Assembly: GCA_000827495.1 (NCBI GenBank) | Contig: KN817744.1 | Location: forward strand, 1 to 28,257 | DNA from: Hypholoma sublateritium FD-334 SS-4 | Taxonomy: Eukaryota > Basidiomycota > Agaricomycetes > Agaricales > Strophariaceae | Length of the DNA: 28,257 nucleotides | Direction of reading: 5' to 3' | Translations under genes and position numbers: made by a program | Notes under the pieces: generated by a model | Databases searched by the model: none | Told to the model about the DNA's origin: nothing | The model's input: the letters and a program-made list of their open reading frames with translations, nothing else | Shown: one piece after another, positions 1 through 8,957 of the stretch | How the letters are laid out: every line of letters begins with the position of its first letter | Position numbering within the stretch: position 1 is the first letter of the stretch

Positions 1-259
1 TTGTAAATGTTGAATTCAACCAATTTTCGGCCTCATATACACATACCCTGCCAATTTGGGATGCCAAGCAAGCATGCTGACCAAGCGTCAAGGTTACAGC
101 TACCGGTATAGCCAAGAAATGATGGCATCACCACACGCAGCATGGCCCAAAGCCGAGACCTGATGGCATCACACAACAATTCCCAGGAGTCATTATTTCG
201 AACATGGGCATCTCGCAGGCTCCCCGGATTAAAAGAACTCACTTTTTTTTCAAAAAAGA

Positions 260-1003
260 CTCGTAATGGACAAGGACGAGGGCTCGTTGAACGACGACTT
301 CATCGGCACCGTCAAGGTTGGCGTCCGCGGCGGCGCAAAGGAAGTCGAACTCGAGGGCCCGCTTCTCAAGCTACGCAGCATCCGCGGCACGTTCTGACTC
401 AAGATGTGCATCTCGCCCGCCAGTCCCTGAGCACCCCGCTGTCCCATGCGCAGACTGACAACACGCCCACGTCCGACACGGGTCCGCCCACGTTCCCGTA
501 CGACTTCGCCGGGCCCGTGCGCTACTCAAAGCACTTCTCGCCCGTCGACTGCGTGCTCACAAACCTCAACTCCACGCGCCTGTATTCGATGCGGGAGCTG
601 TATCTCGTCGGGGTGTCGCGCGCGCTCGGGGACGCGCAGCAGCACTGGAACACTGGGTACAAGGCAGCTCAGAGCATCTTTCAGGGGCCCGCGAGCATCG
701 CCGTGCGCAGCGGTATCCAGGCAGGGCACAGAATGCCCTACGTGCGCAGCGCTGCGAACGGCTTCGGCGTCATCGAGGACGCGCCCGCGCTCCTCGCGCT
801 GCTGCACACCGGCACGGCGGCCGCGGACGCTCCACGCGGGGACGGTGCGCTCGCGCAGCTCGTGGAGCCCGCAGTGTACACGCACGTGGTCGCATCGGAC
901 GACGGCGCACTGCGCTTCTTGGAGACAGGCGCCGCATTCTTCGTCGACTTCGCGAGCAAGTATGCGCTCCACTACTATGAGACAAGACAAGTGGCTACTT
1001 GTG
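260..1003 (+). pseudogene. Broken gene of a basidiomycete C2-domain protein family
   Basis: Starting at about 260 the DNA encodes the last strands of a C2 domain (LVMDKDEGSLNDDFIG, then RGTF). A TGA at 394-396 sits where this family usually has Trp in a GTFWLK-like motif. From about 421 to 975 coding continues in a different frame and shows the family's downstream region (GPVRYSKHFSP, QHWNTGYKAAQSIF, SGIQAGHRMPYVRSAANGFG, ETGAAFFVDFASKYALH). After that the similarity stops, where relatives continue for roughly another hundred residues. The N-terminal part of the C2 domain is also missing. The gene therefore has a nonsense codon, a frame change and losses at both ends. The molecular role of the family is unknown; C2 domains usually bind membranes or Ca2+. 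The family match is from memory of basidiomycete proteins, not from a search. Confidence 0.6.
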
Positions 1004-1299
1004 GTAAGTCCCTCATCTCACACATGTTTACGCGCGGTCGCAGTTCACGACCCTAAGCCGGGGTCGGAACAGCATAGACTACATGTTTACATGTAAAGCA
1101 GTATTTTACTAATATGAACAATATCTATCAGGCTTGGGGCATCATTCCATGATTCTCGCGCGGGTGTTATTGGTATCGCTGCCCTCCATCTGCACTCCAA
1201 AACGAAGCCAACTCGCCCGCCTTCTCAATAATCCTGCGGGCGTCGTTCTGTGCGGCTGCCACCCTCCAAAACCAGCACACCACGATATCTTCGACTCCT

Positions 1300-1690
1300 C
1301 ATGTCTATCCCCGCTCCCCTGAACTGTCTCGTTGGCTCCCATGCGTGGCACTTACTGGCTCCCTCACGACTGCGCCGAGTGTCTGTCAGCTCGCCTCCAG
1401 CGGCCGCCATTTCATCCGAAGTCCCACCCGGCGCAGCTGCGCTGAAGCACAAGTTCAATGCCCTTGTGCAGGAAATTGAAACCCTGGCAAGTGCTGCGCA
1501 GATCACCCAAGCAGGTGCGTTTGCCACACGGGCCCTTATATTATGTTGATAATCCATACAGCCAGCAGAAGCACAAGCTGAGTCCACGCTGGGCGTGGAG
1601 AGAACGCGCGTGGAGGCTCTATGCCAGGGTTATCTGGCCATGAAGGAGGAGACTGAAATGATGCTACAGAGCTGGTGGTGCACGATGCGG
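1300..1690 (+). other. Possible coding scrap, helical protein, unrecognised
   Basis: A coding-like stretch (AALKHKFNALVQEIETLAS) can be joined across a possible 51-base intron (GTGCGT at 1515, AG at 1564-1565) to AEAQAESTLGVERTRVEALC and YLAMKEETEMMLQS. The joined sequence is rich in Ala, Glu and Leu and would be helical. I cannot name the family, and no convincing start or end is visible. It is probably a gene fragment, because it runs straight into an opposing coding-like scrap. Confidence 0.25.
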
Positions 1691-1925
1691 CTGTTGGTGC
1701 CCGAAGTCTTCTCCACAACGGGCATAAAAATCGTCAGCGGACTCAAGAAAGCAAAGAGCCGGCGCGACTTGACAAGGAGCCCAATCGCCGGGTTGTGCTC
1801 GCGCTTAGCCGCGATTTCTGCCATCTCCGCTGCGTACTTCGCCTTCGACTCGGCGCGGCGCTTCTCCGAGAGTGACTCGAGGAGGATTGTCGCATTGTAG
1901 GCCTCCCTGCGTTGAAACTGAAGCC
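1630..1925 (-). other. Possible 3' gene fragment, unrecognised
   Basis: On the minus strand, a stretch with strong G/C preference at third codon positions reads RREAYNATILLESLSEKRRA, AEMAEIAAKREHNPAIGLL and FLSPLTIFMPVVEKTSG and ends in a stop at 1630. A possible splice acceptor (TTTACAG) lies just upstream in the minus direction, near 1926. The Lys/Glu/Ala-rich section would be helical. I do not recognise the family. The reading frame stays open towards 2061, but that part enters the tandem duplication and looks non-coding. Confidence 0.3.
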
Positions 1926-2033
1926 TGTAAACGGCTCCTGAGCTGAATATTAATGTGTTGTGTGATACTAAAGTGCGGACCAAAACTCTGATGTTGGATG
2001 GAATATGGTTGAGTGCTATTTTAATATTTTGTG

Positions 2034-2043
2034 TATATAAAAG
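2034..2043 (+). promoter_or_regulatory. TATA box of the upstream (truncated) duplicate
   Basis: TATATAAAAG lies 132 bases before the ATG at 2175. It is identical to the box in front of the intact copy. If used, it would drive only the truncated 136-codon frame, or a read-through transcript. Confidence 0.5.
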
Positions 2044-2174
2044 TACAAGGGTCCCGCTCAAAACCGAAGCGTGTGCGTTGATTAGTCATTTGGTCTGAAT
2101 CTGATTGTACACAAACCAGACACAAACAAACCCATCGACAAGACCGCTACCATCACCGCTGATCCCCATCGTAT

Positions 2175-2585
2175 ATGTGCCCGCGAAGAGCACTCACACC
2201 NAGCCCTCCCGTAGTCCACATATCCCTCCNTGGATCAGGCCATAGAACCCCATCTCCGCAGGAGGTCCGGATCGCANCGTCGCCTTCCAAGGACAACACA
2301 GGCATCCGAGTCTACGAGGATCCCGGCTCGCCGACATCTGATTCAGATCNTGATTTGGAATCGAGGCCGCTTTCTGCTTCCGGTTCCAGTACAGTGGCTA
2401 GCTCCTTATCGGAGCAGGATGCGGCTATATATTCACCCCCCACTGTGGGTTTTAGTATATCCGAAGTGGACGCCCCTACAGCTATAGCATCTGATCTCGC
2501 TTCCTTTGGTTCTGAGGCTATTACCCCCACCGCNGATGTTGGATGGAATATGGTTGAGTGCTATTTTAATATTTTGTGTATATAA
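2175..2585 (+). pseudogene. Truncated 5' copy of the coiled-coil gene
   Basis: This frame has the same first 120 or so codons as the intact gene 545 bases downstream (Ser/Pro-rich N-terminus). It then runs into the second copy's upstream region, adds about 16 unrelated residues and stops. It lacks the coiled coil and everything after it. It could still be transcribed because its own TATA box is intact, or it could serve as an upstream open frame for the longer gene. Confidence 0.7.
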
Positions 2586-2588
2586 AAG
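2579..2588 (+). promoter_or_regulatory. TATA box of the coiled-coil gene
   Basis: TATATAAAAG lies 132 bases before the ATG at 2720. The A/C-rich leader between them (ACAAACCAGACACAAACAAA) has no competing ATG close to the start. Confidence 0.55.
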
Positions 2589-2719
2589 TACAAGGGTCCC
2601 GCTCAAAACCGAAGCGTGTGCGTTGATTAGTCATTTGGTCTGAATCTGATTGTACACAAACCAGACACAAACAAACCCATCGACAAGACCGCTACCATCA
2701 CCGCTGATCCCCATCGTAT

Positions 2720-4908
2720 ATGTGCCCGCGAAGAGCACTCACACCNAGCCCTCCCGTAGTCCACATATCCCTCCNTGGATCAGGCCATAGAACCCCATCT
2801 CCGCAGGAGGTCCGGATCGCANCGTCGCCTTCCAAGGACAACACAGGCATCCGAGTCTACGAGGATCCCGGCTCGCCGACATCTGATTCAGATCGTGATT
2901 TGGAATCGAGGCCGCTTTCTGCTTCCGGTTCCAGTACAGTGGCTAGCTCCTTATCGGAGCAGGATGCGGCTATATATTCACCCCCCTCTGTGGGTTTTAG
3001 TACATCCGAAGTGGACGCCCCTACAGCTATAGCATCTGATCTCGCTTCCTTTGGTTCTGAGGCTATTACCCCCACCGCCACCTTCAGTATGACCCCCGAC
3101 CTATCGAGACCNGCCAGCNTACATCCCGCTCCACCGGGTCTGTCGGGGGATGTCGTCGATGCCTCTACCCTGCNGGATTCCGCCGTCCCGGAGACCAGTG
3201 GCACGGGAATTACGGTGGCATCGTTCCTCGCCTGGCAGAAGCAGAAGGAGGAGGAGAAAAGCAAACGAGAGGAGGAGAAAGAAAGACGAGAGGAGGAGAG
3301 AGCGAAACGAGAGGAGGAGAAAGCGAAACGAGAGGAGGAGAAAGCCNTGCGAGAGGAGGAGAAAGCCAAACGAGAGGAGGAGGAGAAGGCCAAAAGAGAG
3401 GAGGAGCAATCCAAGCTATTGATGGAGAAAGAGAAACGGGAGGCCGAGCTCCTTGTAGTCATTTCTGGTCTTACCCGCGAAATCAAAACCCTGACGGCAG
3501 AGATGGAAATCGTCAGGAACGAGCTTTCGTGCGTCACGACCAAACTCGATGTCGAGAGACGGGAGAAACTTGCTGCCGCCGACCAACTCGCTGAGGAAAG
3601 GGCTACCCGAGCCAATGTCGAAGCAGCCAACAAACAGGAGAGAGCCGACTTCGCCGAGAAATATGCCAAGGATATGGCTGCCTTTGCCGACACACTCCTG
3701 AAGGAGAGAGCTTCCTTCGAAGAGAAATACGCCANGGATCGAGCCGCCGCGGAACNCCTAGCANACGAAAGGGCTCACGCTGCAGCCGTCGCTCAAGAGG
3801 CCAGGGACATAGCTGCAGCCGCGGAACGCGCAGCCACCGAGAAAGCACTGAGGGATGCAGAGGAGGACCGCAGGGTCATTGTTCAGAGACTCAATACGTT
3901 GACGGCGTGGGCCCTTTCTAAGGTAATTTTCCACATGCTTTCTGGTCGTTCTCGCTAACCAACTGTATTTTTCTACGATTACAGGACAAAGATTGTCTTA
4001 CCGCGATACACGCCCGGACGCTCATCGACGATATCATGAAGCTTCTATCCTCAGTTCTCCACCTCGATGGCCTCACAGCGAACATGTTCAACGGAGTTAA
4101 TGTTTTCCGACAATGGCTTGACAAACGTTGCCCGAAACGAATTTCTGATGGAATCGAAACAAGTCCCGCAGCGCTTAAAAGGGAGGATTTGCGACGCAAG
4201 ACCATGCTTCAAAATGCATTGGAAAAGCTCATTTTCTCATCCCACGACAAGGTTCGATACGACGCAAAGCATCTGAATAGCACGCCNGAGCTTAGGGCTG
4301 CCTGCCTAATCTANGACTCCCCCGAGGCCATGGATGCNCTGACCATGCGAAAGTACATCGTCCGCGAAGAGGGGAACTACTCGGCGCACAACCTAATTTC
4401 GTTTGAGCGATTTGCAGCGCAGGTATTAAGTGACAACACTTACATGGGAGAAGGACCCGCTCGTGCAATGAAAATCTTCGTTGAGGTCTTCCAAAACATA
4501 CCACCTGACGCAGTTCCGCACACAGAGCCACCGGCTGAAAGCACACTCTGGCCGTCAAGTACCAAACAGCCACAGTCATCAGCATTGTCAGCNGCGCCAG
4601 CAGCGCCGCCGCCATCTGTATGGGCGCCAGTACCTGCACCGGCGCCCGCATCNACATCGGCACTCGCATCTGCATGGGGACCCGCACTTTCGTCGGCCCC
4701 TGCACCAGCGTCGGCCCCTGCACCAGCGTCGGCACCCGCACCAGTGTTGGCACCCGCACCAGTGTTGGCACCNGCACCTGCGTCGGCACCTGCACCTGCA
4801 TCGGCACCCGCACCTGCATCGGCACCTACGCGCGCGTCAGCGTCAACGTCCCGCCGTGGAGNGCGAGGAACTCGTTCAGGCAAGTCGGGTAGAGGGACTC
4901 GGGGATGA
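2720..4908 (+). CDS. Coiled-coil, Ala/Pro-repeat, Arg/Gly-tailed protein of unknown function (multi-copy family)
   Basis: Two exons, 2720-3922 and 3985-4908, are joined in phase 0 across a 62-base GT-AG intron; the predicted protein has about 708 residues. Residues 1-170 are Ser/Pro-rich and disordered. Residues about 176-232 are a charged Arg/Glu/Lys repeat. Residues about 233-400 are heptad-rich coiled coil (Ala/Glu/Arg). Exon 2 opens with a globular helical domain of about 170 residues containing LTANMFNGVNVFRQWLDK and EEGNYSAHNLISFERFAAQV. This is followed by Ala/Pro repeats and a tail rich in Arg and Gly (RGTRSGKSGRGTRG) resembling RNA-binding RGG tails. Fifteen or more isolated N bases never break the frame. 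I do not recognise the family. A repeat-borne or gag-like structural protein is possible, but there is no polymerase, integrase or transposase beside it. Confidence 0.75.
3245..3415 (+). repeat. 21-base coding minisatellite (REEEKAK units)
   Basis: Eight tandem units, seven of 21 bases and one of 24, encode variants of REEEKAK (KEEEKSK, REEEKER, REEERAK, REEEKAK, and so on). The repeat extends the charged entry to the coiled coil. Unit number is likely to vary between gene copies. Confidence 0.85.
4687..4830 (+). repeat. 18-base coding minisatellite (Ala/Pro-Ala/Ser)
   Basis: Eight consecutive 18-base units, such as CCAGCGTCGGCCCCTGCA and CCAGTGTTGGCACCCGCA, encode Pro-Ala-Ser/Val-Ala/Leu-Ala-Pro-Ala. 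The repeat forms an extended linker before the basic Arg/Gly tail. Because the repeat is GC-rich and regular, long shadow frames appear on the other strand. Confidence 0.85.
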
Positions 4909-5431
4909 TTTTGGAGGGTACAGGCCGGCATAGTCACCACTACGTTTTTCCAACTCAGTACCATATTGCTGANGTGCGGTAATGTGAATATCTAATTGGA
5001 TTTGAATGCGATGTAGTATGCACGGTCAATAGATGTTCTATTCATAACAAAATATTCTGTAAAGTGCTATAAATGAGTATGAAGATTCTTTGAAGTTTGT
5101 AGAGTTCTCTATATATCACTTTGAAGGATGGAAAAGTAGCTATAGCCTGCTGCATAGNATCTGGATGGCTGGCAAATCACTACGGAGTTCTACATAGGAC
5201 TCTGCAGCTGCTATGGCCGATATAGCACACTATGATCTATAAGGGAAGGCTATGTCACGCTATGGGAAAAATCGAGCATTACTGATGTATGGCACATCGA
5301 AGCAACCTTCACTGGGCTGGTTTATTTAATGAATTATACCACCTTCGTGAATACATCAAGAATACATTCATATTATCTATACTCAATCTATACCAAATCT
5401 ATGCAAATTATCCATGTAAGTACCGCGTTCC
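4909..5431. other. Gene-free 3' flank with clustered CTATG/CATAG motifs
   Basis: No gene is supported. The last N bases of this block are at 4973 and 5158. Between about 5137 and 5270 short motifs of the type GCTATG, CATAG and TATAGC recur in both orientations, which looks like the subterminal repeats of a transposon. I could not match this stretch to an inverted copy upstream of 1990, so no element boundary is claimed. Confidence 0.4.
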
Positions 5432-6363
5432 TTAGTGGCAGGACTGATGGTACCTTCCAAATTTGGAAGGGACCCCAGGAGAAACGACGAGCAAAAGTCT
5501 CGAGGAGTGAGTGCTTCGGAATCTTCCGGTGGGACTCCCTTGGTCAGAGATGGGCGCGAGTTGTGCCGCGATGTCGTTCCCGGAGTTGGCGTTTCCCACA
5601 ACAAGGACTTTCTGTGTGCGTGCTCAGTGAATAAAAGAGGGATCCCGGAGCAAAGCACCGCTTACCTTCCCCGCGTACCCATTGGGCCCGCGCCACGATT
5701 TCGCATGGCGGGCTAGCCCTACCTCTCGCAGAGTCTCCAGACCCTCCGTAGCGGGCCACACTGGGTTATCATACCACCCTACGGAGACGACGACGGCGTC
5801 CCACATTTCTACGATCTGCGCGCCGCTTTTGGTCCAATCTCTGTAAGTCACGCTCCAGCCTTTCTGGTCCTCCAGCTCTACGACGGACACCACTTCCCTG
5901 CTCAGCTTTATCGCACCCGCCCGCAGGAATGGTGCGGCAAAAGCTTGCAGATACGCGTGCGTTTCGCCAAGCGTGGGGAACGGCTGTTCGGGAGTCGACC
6001 GTGGCGCTGGAAAGGGGAACCCAGAGAAACTCAGGAATTCGGGGAGAACGTTGCCTATGAGGCCGTGGTACGCTGGCGATGGCCAGCGCGGCGGAGCGTC
6101 GTCTGCGTCCGCTTTGTCCTCCTGATGCTCGTCAAAGTACCTATGACAATGCGTTATTGGATGCTCCCGGCACTGGGAGAGGGAACTCACCAGACGCCGC
6201 CAACATCGTCACGGCGCTCATAAAGCTCTACGTGAGCGAAACCACCGCGTTCGATCATGTTTCGGAGAGCTACGAGCCCCGTCGGACCACCCCCGATGAC
6301 GAGGACACGCTGAGGCGGCACATTTGCACCTGGCTCACTGGAGGCTCTGTAGTCATTAGGCAT
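5432..6363 (-). pseudogene. 3'-truncated flavin-containing monooxygenase
   Basis: Exons on the minus strand are 6363-6191, 6140-5666 and 5611-5432, with introns of 50 and 54 bases. The start at 6363 gives MPNDYRASS and then the FAD-binding motif VLVIGGGPTG (glycines at residues 24-29). Exon 2 has the family motifs FSGFPFPAP, ETHAYLQAFAAPF and HAKSWRGPNGYAGK. Exon 3 opens with the NADPH-binding motif VLVVGNANSGNDIAAQLAPI (GNANSG at residues 222-227). After about residue 240 the similarity ends and an unrelated tail runs to a stop, giving 275 residues. Flavin monooxygenases of this type usually have about 450-500, so the C-terminal half is missing. The remaining exons are otherwise clean, so the loss may be recent. 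The enzyme would have oxygenated N, S or carbonyl groups of small molecules; activity is unlikely now. Confidence 0.8.
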
Positions 6364-6987
6364 AGTAGTGGTCGGATAAGGCTAATCCCGATCTGCGAAA
6401 GCTGGATAAAAAGACGTAGTGCGCGCTGGCCACGGCATCTTATAAGTTTGTAGAGCCTTAGAAGGATGAAAGATGTTGCGGCTTTTGCGTAGATGTCGCG
6501 ATTTCGTAGTGCTGCCGCGCAATCAACTGCATGAACATGATTATGTAATGTAATTTGGAAGTTTTGGCTGCCAGTGCACGTAGTATGCAGCCTTTGTGCA
6601 GCTCCCCTCCTGGGACCTAGGAAGCCCTCGGCTATGTGAAGTGTTACAATCCACTGACGATCTTAAGTACTACTATTCCGATACAGAAAGATTCCAGCAA
6701 AGCATTCGATCAGTCATACAATTATTTAATGTACAGGACATTATTGGGACATTAACACAACAACTTGTAGGTACAGCGCCCGGCAGACACAAAAAAGCAA
6801 GTGTCCATGGCAGGAATAAATGGGAAGGAGGGGAACATCAGCGCTTGGGCGCCAGGCCACATTACTATCGAAACAACCCATCGCGTAGAAGTTGAAATGC
6901 GGCACTGGCAGCAAACGCAAGAAAAAAGCTATAAAACGTTCATGGGGACGAATATATCAAAAGGATAAGATAAAAAATATATACATA
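6364..6987. other. Intergenic, no gene seen
   Basis: This stretch lies between the 5' end of the monooxygenase and the 3' end of the kinase gene, both on the minus strand. A weak TATA-like run (TTTTTATCC on the minus strand) lies about 40-50 bases before the monooxygenase ATG. No coding stretch or RNA gene is apparent. Confidence 0.5.
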
Positions 6988-8957
6988 CTACTTCAGCTGC
7001 AAATGCTTGAAAAGATCCATCCACGAATGTGCATGCGCGTTGATGCGCCCGTTATTCGTGCTGGGCGTCGAGTCGAAGGACCCGGGCATGCGTAGCTCCT
7101 CCTCTTCTTCGTCCTGCGCGTTGGTCGTCGATTCAGGCTCTTCTTGCAGCGCCTGCCCGGTAAATATGGGCTGCTCGTCCCCAGTTTCCAATGCGCTTGG
7201 GACCTTTTCCTGCAGAGGCGCAGGCACCGCGGCGTGGTCCTCCCTCTTCAGTGCTCCCTCAGCCGCACCTGGCACTGTGGTCGCATCCTGCCCGTCATGT
7301 GGTGGGGTGACGTGCACAAAGTCGTTGGCGCCGGGGTCGACCGTTTGCAACGACAGCGATGGAGATGGCTCGTCCTCGGACGAGTCGACGGTGTTGTTCC
7401 ACCCACCGCTGCTCGACGACTTGGTGGTGCTGCGCCTGCCCAGGTTATTGAGGCGGTGCACCGCACGCGCAGAAGCGATCGCCGCCTTCCAGCGCGCCTT
7501 GGGGTCGAAGTGCTCGCGCAAACCCGTTGAGAGGTCGTGCTCCGCGGACGCCTCATGCGTTGTCAGCCACTAAAAATTGTCAGTATGGGGCGGGGAGACG
7601 CGGGGAGACGCGCACGCACGGTGTCGGCCAACGCCTGCGCAGCGGTCGGGCGCTTCGTGGAATCGGGGTTCAAGAGCGACTTGATGAAATTTTTAGCTGT
7701 AAGTTGGTTAGCGATGCATCAGGGTCGGATATGTTTGCTATTCTCACCCTCCACGGACACATTCTTCCAATACCTGTCATGAAACTCTATTTTAGCAGCG
7801 GTGGTTTCTTTGATCAGCACATTTGCGTCGTCAGAGCGGAAGGGCGAGTATCCACAAAGAAGTACGTAGGTGATGACACTACAGTTTTTTTTAGCAATGG
7901 CATCATCATCGTCGCAGCAGTGGGGACATACCCAATGGACCAGATATCGACAGGCTTGCCGTGCCCTTGTTTGAGGAGGACCTCGGGCGCAACATACCCA
8001 AAGCTGCCTGCCAGAGAATGCAACTGCTCTTCCGGAGAGTGCAGATGTTTTGCGCTATTCTCGTTGAGATTTGGTAGATAGACGAAATTCTATCGCTCAC
8101 ATTCCAAAATCAGCTATGACTATATCACTATTGTCGTCTTTGGTGCGATACAGAATGTTCTCGGGTCTGAAAGGAATATCAGTAAGTACCATCTGTATAA
8201 TAAATCAACTGACTTTAGATCTCTATGGACAATATCATGATCATGAAGATAATGCACGCCGTGGAGCGTCGACCTTGGAAGAAATAAGGGTCAGCGTACA
8301 TCGGCGACATTCACAGGCGGGCATACTTGACGACCGAGACTGCATCAATTTCTGTGAATTTTCCCTTTTTAAGGATGCGTTCGAAGAGCTCCCCACCGAC
8401 GGCAAGCTCGAACGACAGATAATATTTCGATCGCGTCTCGAACCATTCGTAAAATTTGACCTGTCACGCGAGATAAGCGATGGAAGGCAGCAAACCACGA
8501 GGAAACGCACGATGTTTCGGTGGTCCAGTCCCTTCAGGACCTCCATCTCCCCCCACACGCTTTCCTCGTTCCCCTTGACCTTTTTCTTCGGGATGATCTT
8601 CAGTGCGACCTCCTTCGTGATGCCGCTAAGTGTGCGATTCCCGAGACCGGGCGACGATGGCCGGGACGAGGTCTTCGCAGAGGTCAGACTCCCCTTGGTG
8701 CTGCTGGGCGATATGGGGCTCCGTTCCGCCGCTGCGCCCCGTTCCGCCGTCTCGACCTGCTCCAGCGGGACGTGCCATGTCGCTTTCTGCAAGTCACCAT
8801 CAACAACGTGCAAGATAAGAAATGAACGGCTGCACGCATCACGCACCACGACTTTGCCGAACGACCCACTTCCGAGCACTTCGTGCATGTCATAACTCTT
8901 CTTCTTGATGAAGCTCGGCGGTTGAGGCAGGAGCGATTCCGTGAACGTTTTCATCAT
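6988..8957 (-). CDS. Calcium/calmodulin-dependent protein kinase type I-like (Ser/Thr kinase)
   Basis: Nine exons (8957-8847, 8786-8511, 8460-8327, 8273-8214, 8166-8101, 8054-7932, 7878-7748, 7696-7620, 7569-6988) join in phase to 519 residues; introns are 46-60 bases. Kinase landmarks are the glycine loop LGSGSFGKV (28-36), ALKIIPKKK with the ATP-binding Lys at 100, the helix-C Glu at about 117, HRDLK (catalytic Asp 192), DFG (Asp 213) and [11 protein letters not shown] Ser/Pro-rich insert of about 50 residues separates the glycine loop from Lys 100. Behind the catalytic domain, [16 protein letters not shown] (about 351-366) resembles the autoinhibitory/calmodulin-binding helix of CaMKI enzymes. 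The rest of the C-terminus is acidic and disordered. It would relay Ca2+ signals in the cytosol. All catalytic residues are present, so it is probably functional. Confidence 0.93.

Larger units (their letters stand above)
1990..3079 (+). repeat. 545-base tandem direct duplication of a promoter and 5' coding region
   Basis: Bases 1990-2534 and 2535-3079 are near-identical tandem copies with a constant 545-base offset. Each copy carries a TATA box, a long 5' leader and the same ATG followed by about 120 codons. The few differences include GATCN versus GATCG, CACTGTG versus CTCTGTG, and AGTATATCC versus AGTACATCC. Even the unresolved bases line up: N at 2201, 2230 and 2277 recurs at 2746, 2775 and 2822. 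The first copy's coding part reads straight into the second copy's promoter and stops at 2585. The second copy continues into the full gene. Confidence 0.95.

Noticed and set aside
526..990. 154-codon minus-strand frame
   Set aside because: It is antisense to the C2-family pseudogene in GC-rich DNA, with no family resemblance of its own.
1990..3079. The 545-base direct repeats as long terminal repeats of a retrotransposon
   Set aside because: The two units are adjacent with nothing between them, and the second unit runs into its own coding sequence; no reverse transcriptase or integrase is present.
2857..3693. 278-codon open frame on the minus strand
   Set aside because: It is a shadow of the repetitive coiled-coil exon; Ser/Phe-rich composition follows from the antisense of GAG/AAG codons.
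4440..4964. Long minus-strand and alternative plus-strand frames with Asp/Ala/Gly or His/Arg repeats
   Set aside because: The 18-base minisatellite has no stop in several frames, so all frames stay open; only the plus frame joined to exon 1 continues the coiled-coil gene.
8071..8895. 274-codon plus-strand frame
   Set aside because: It is antisense to the kinase exons, where all kinase motifs are on the minus strand.
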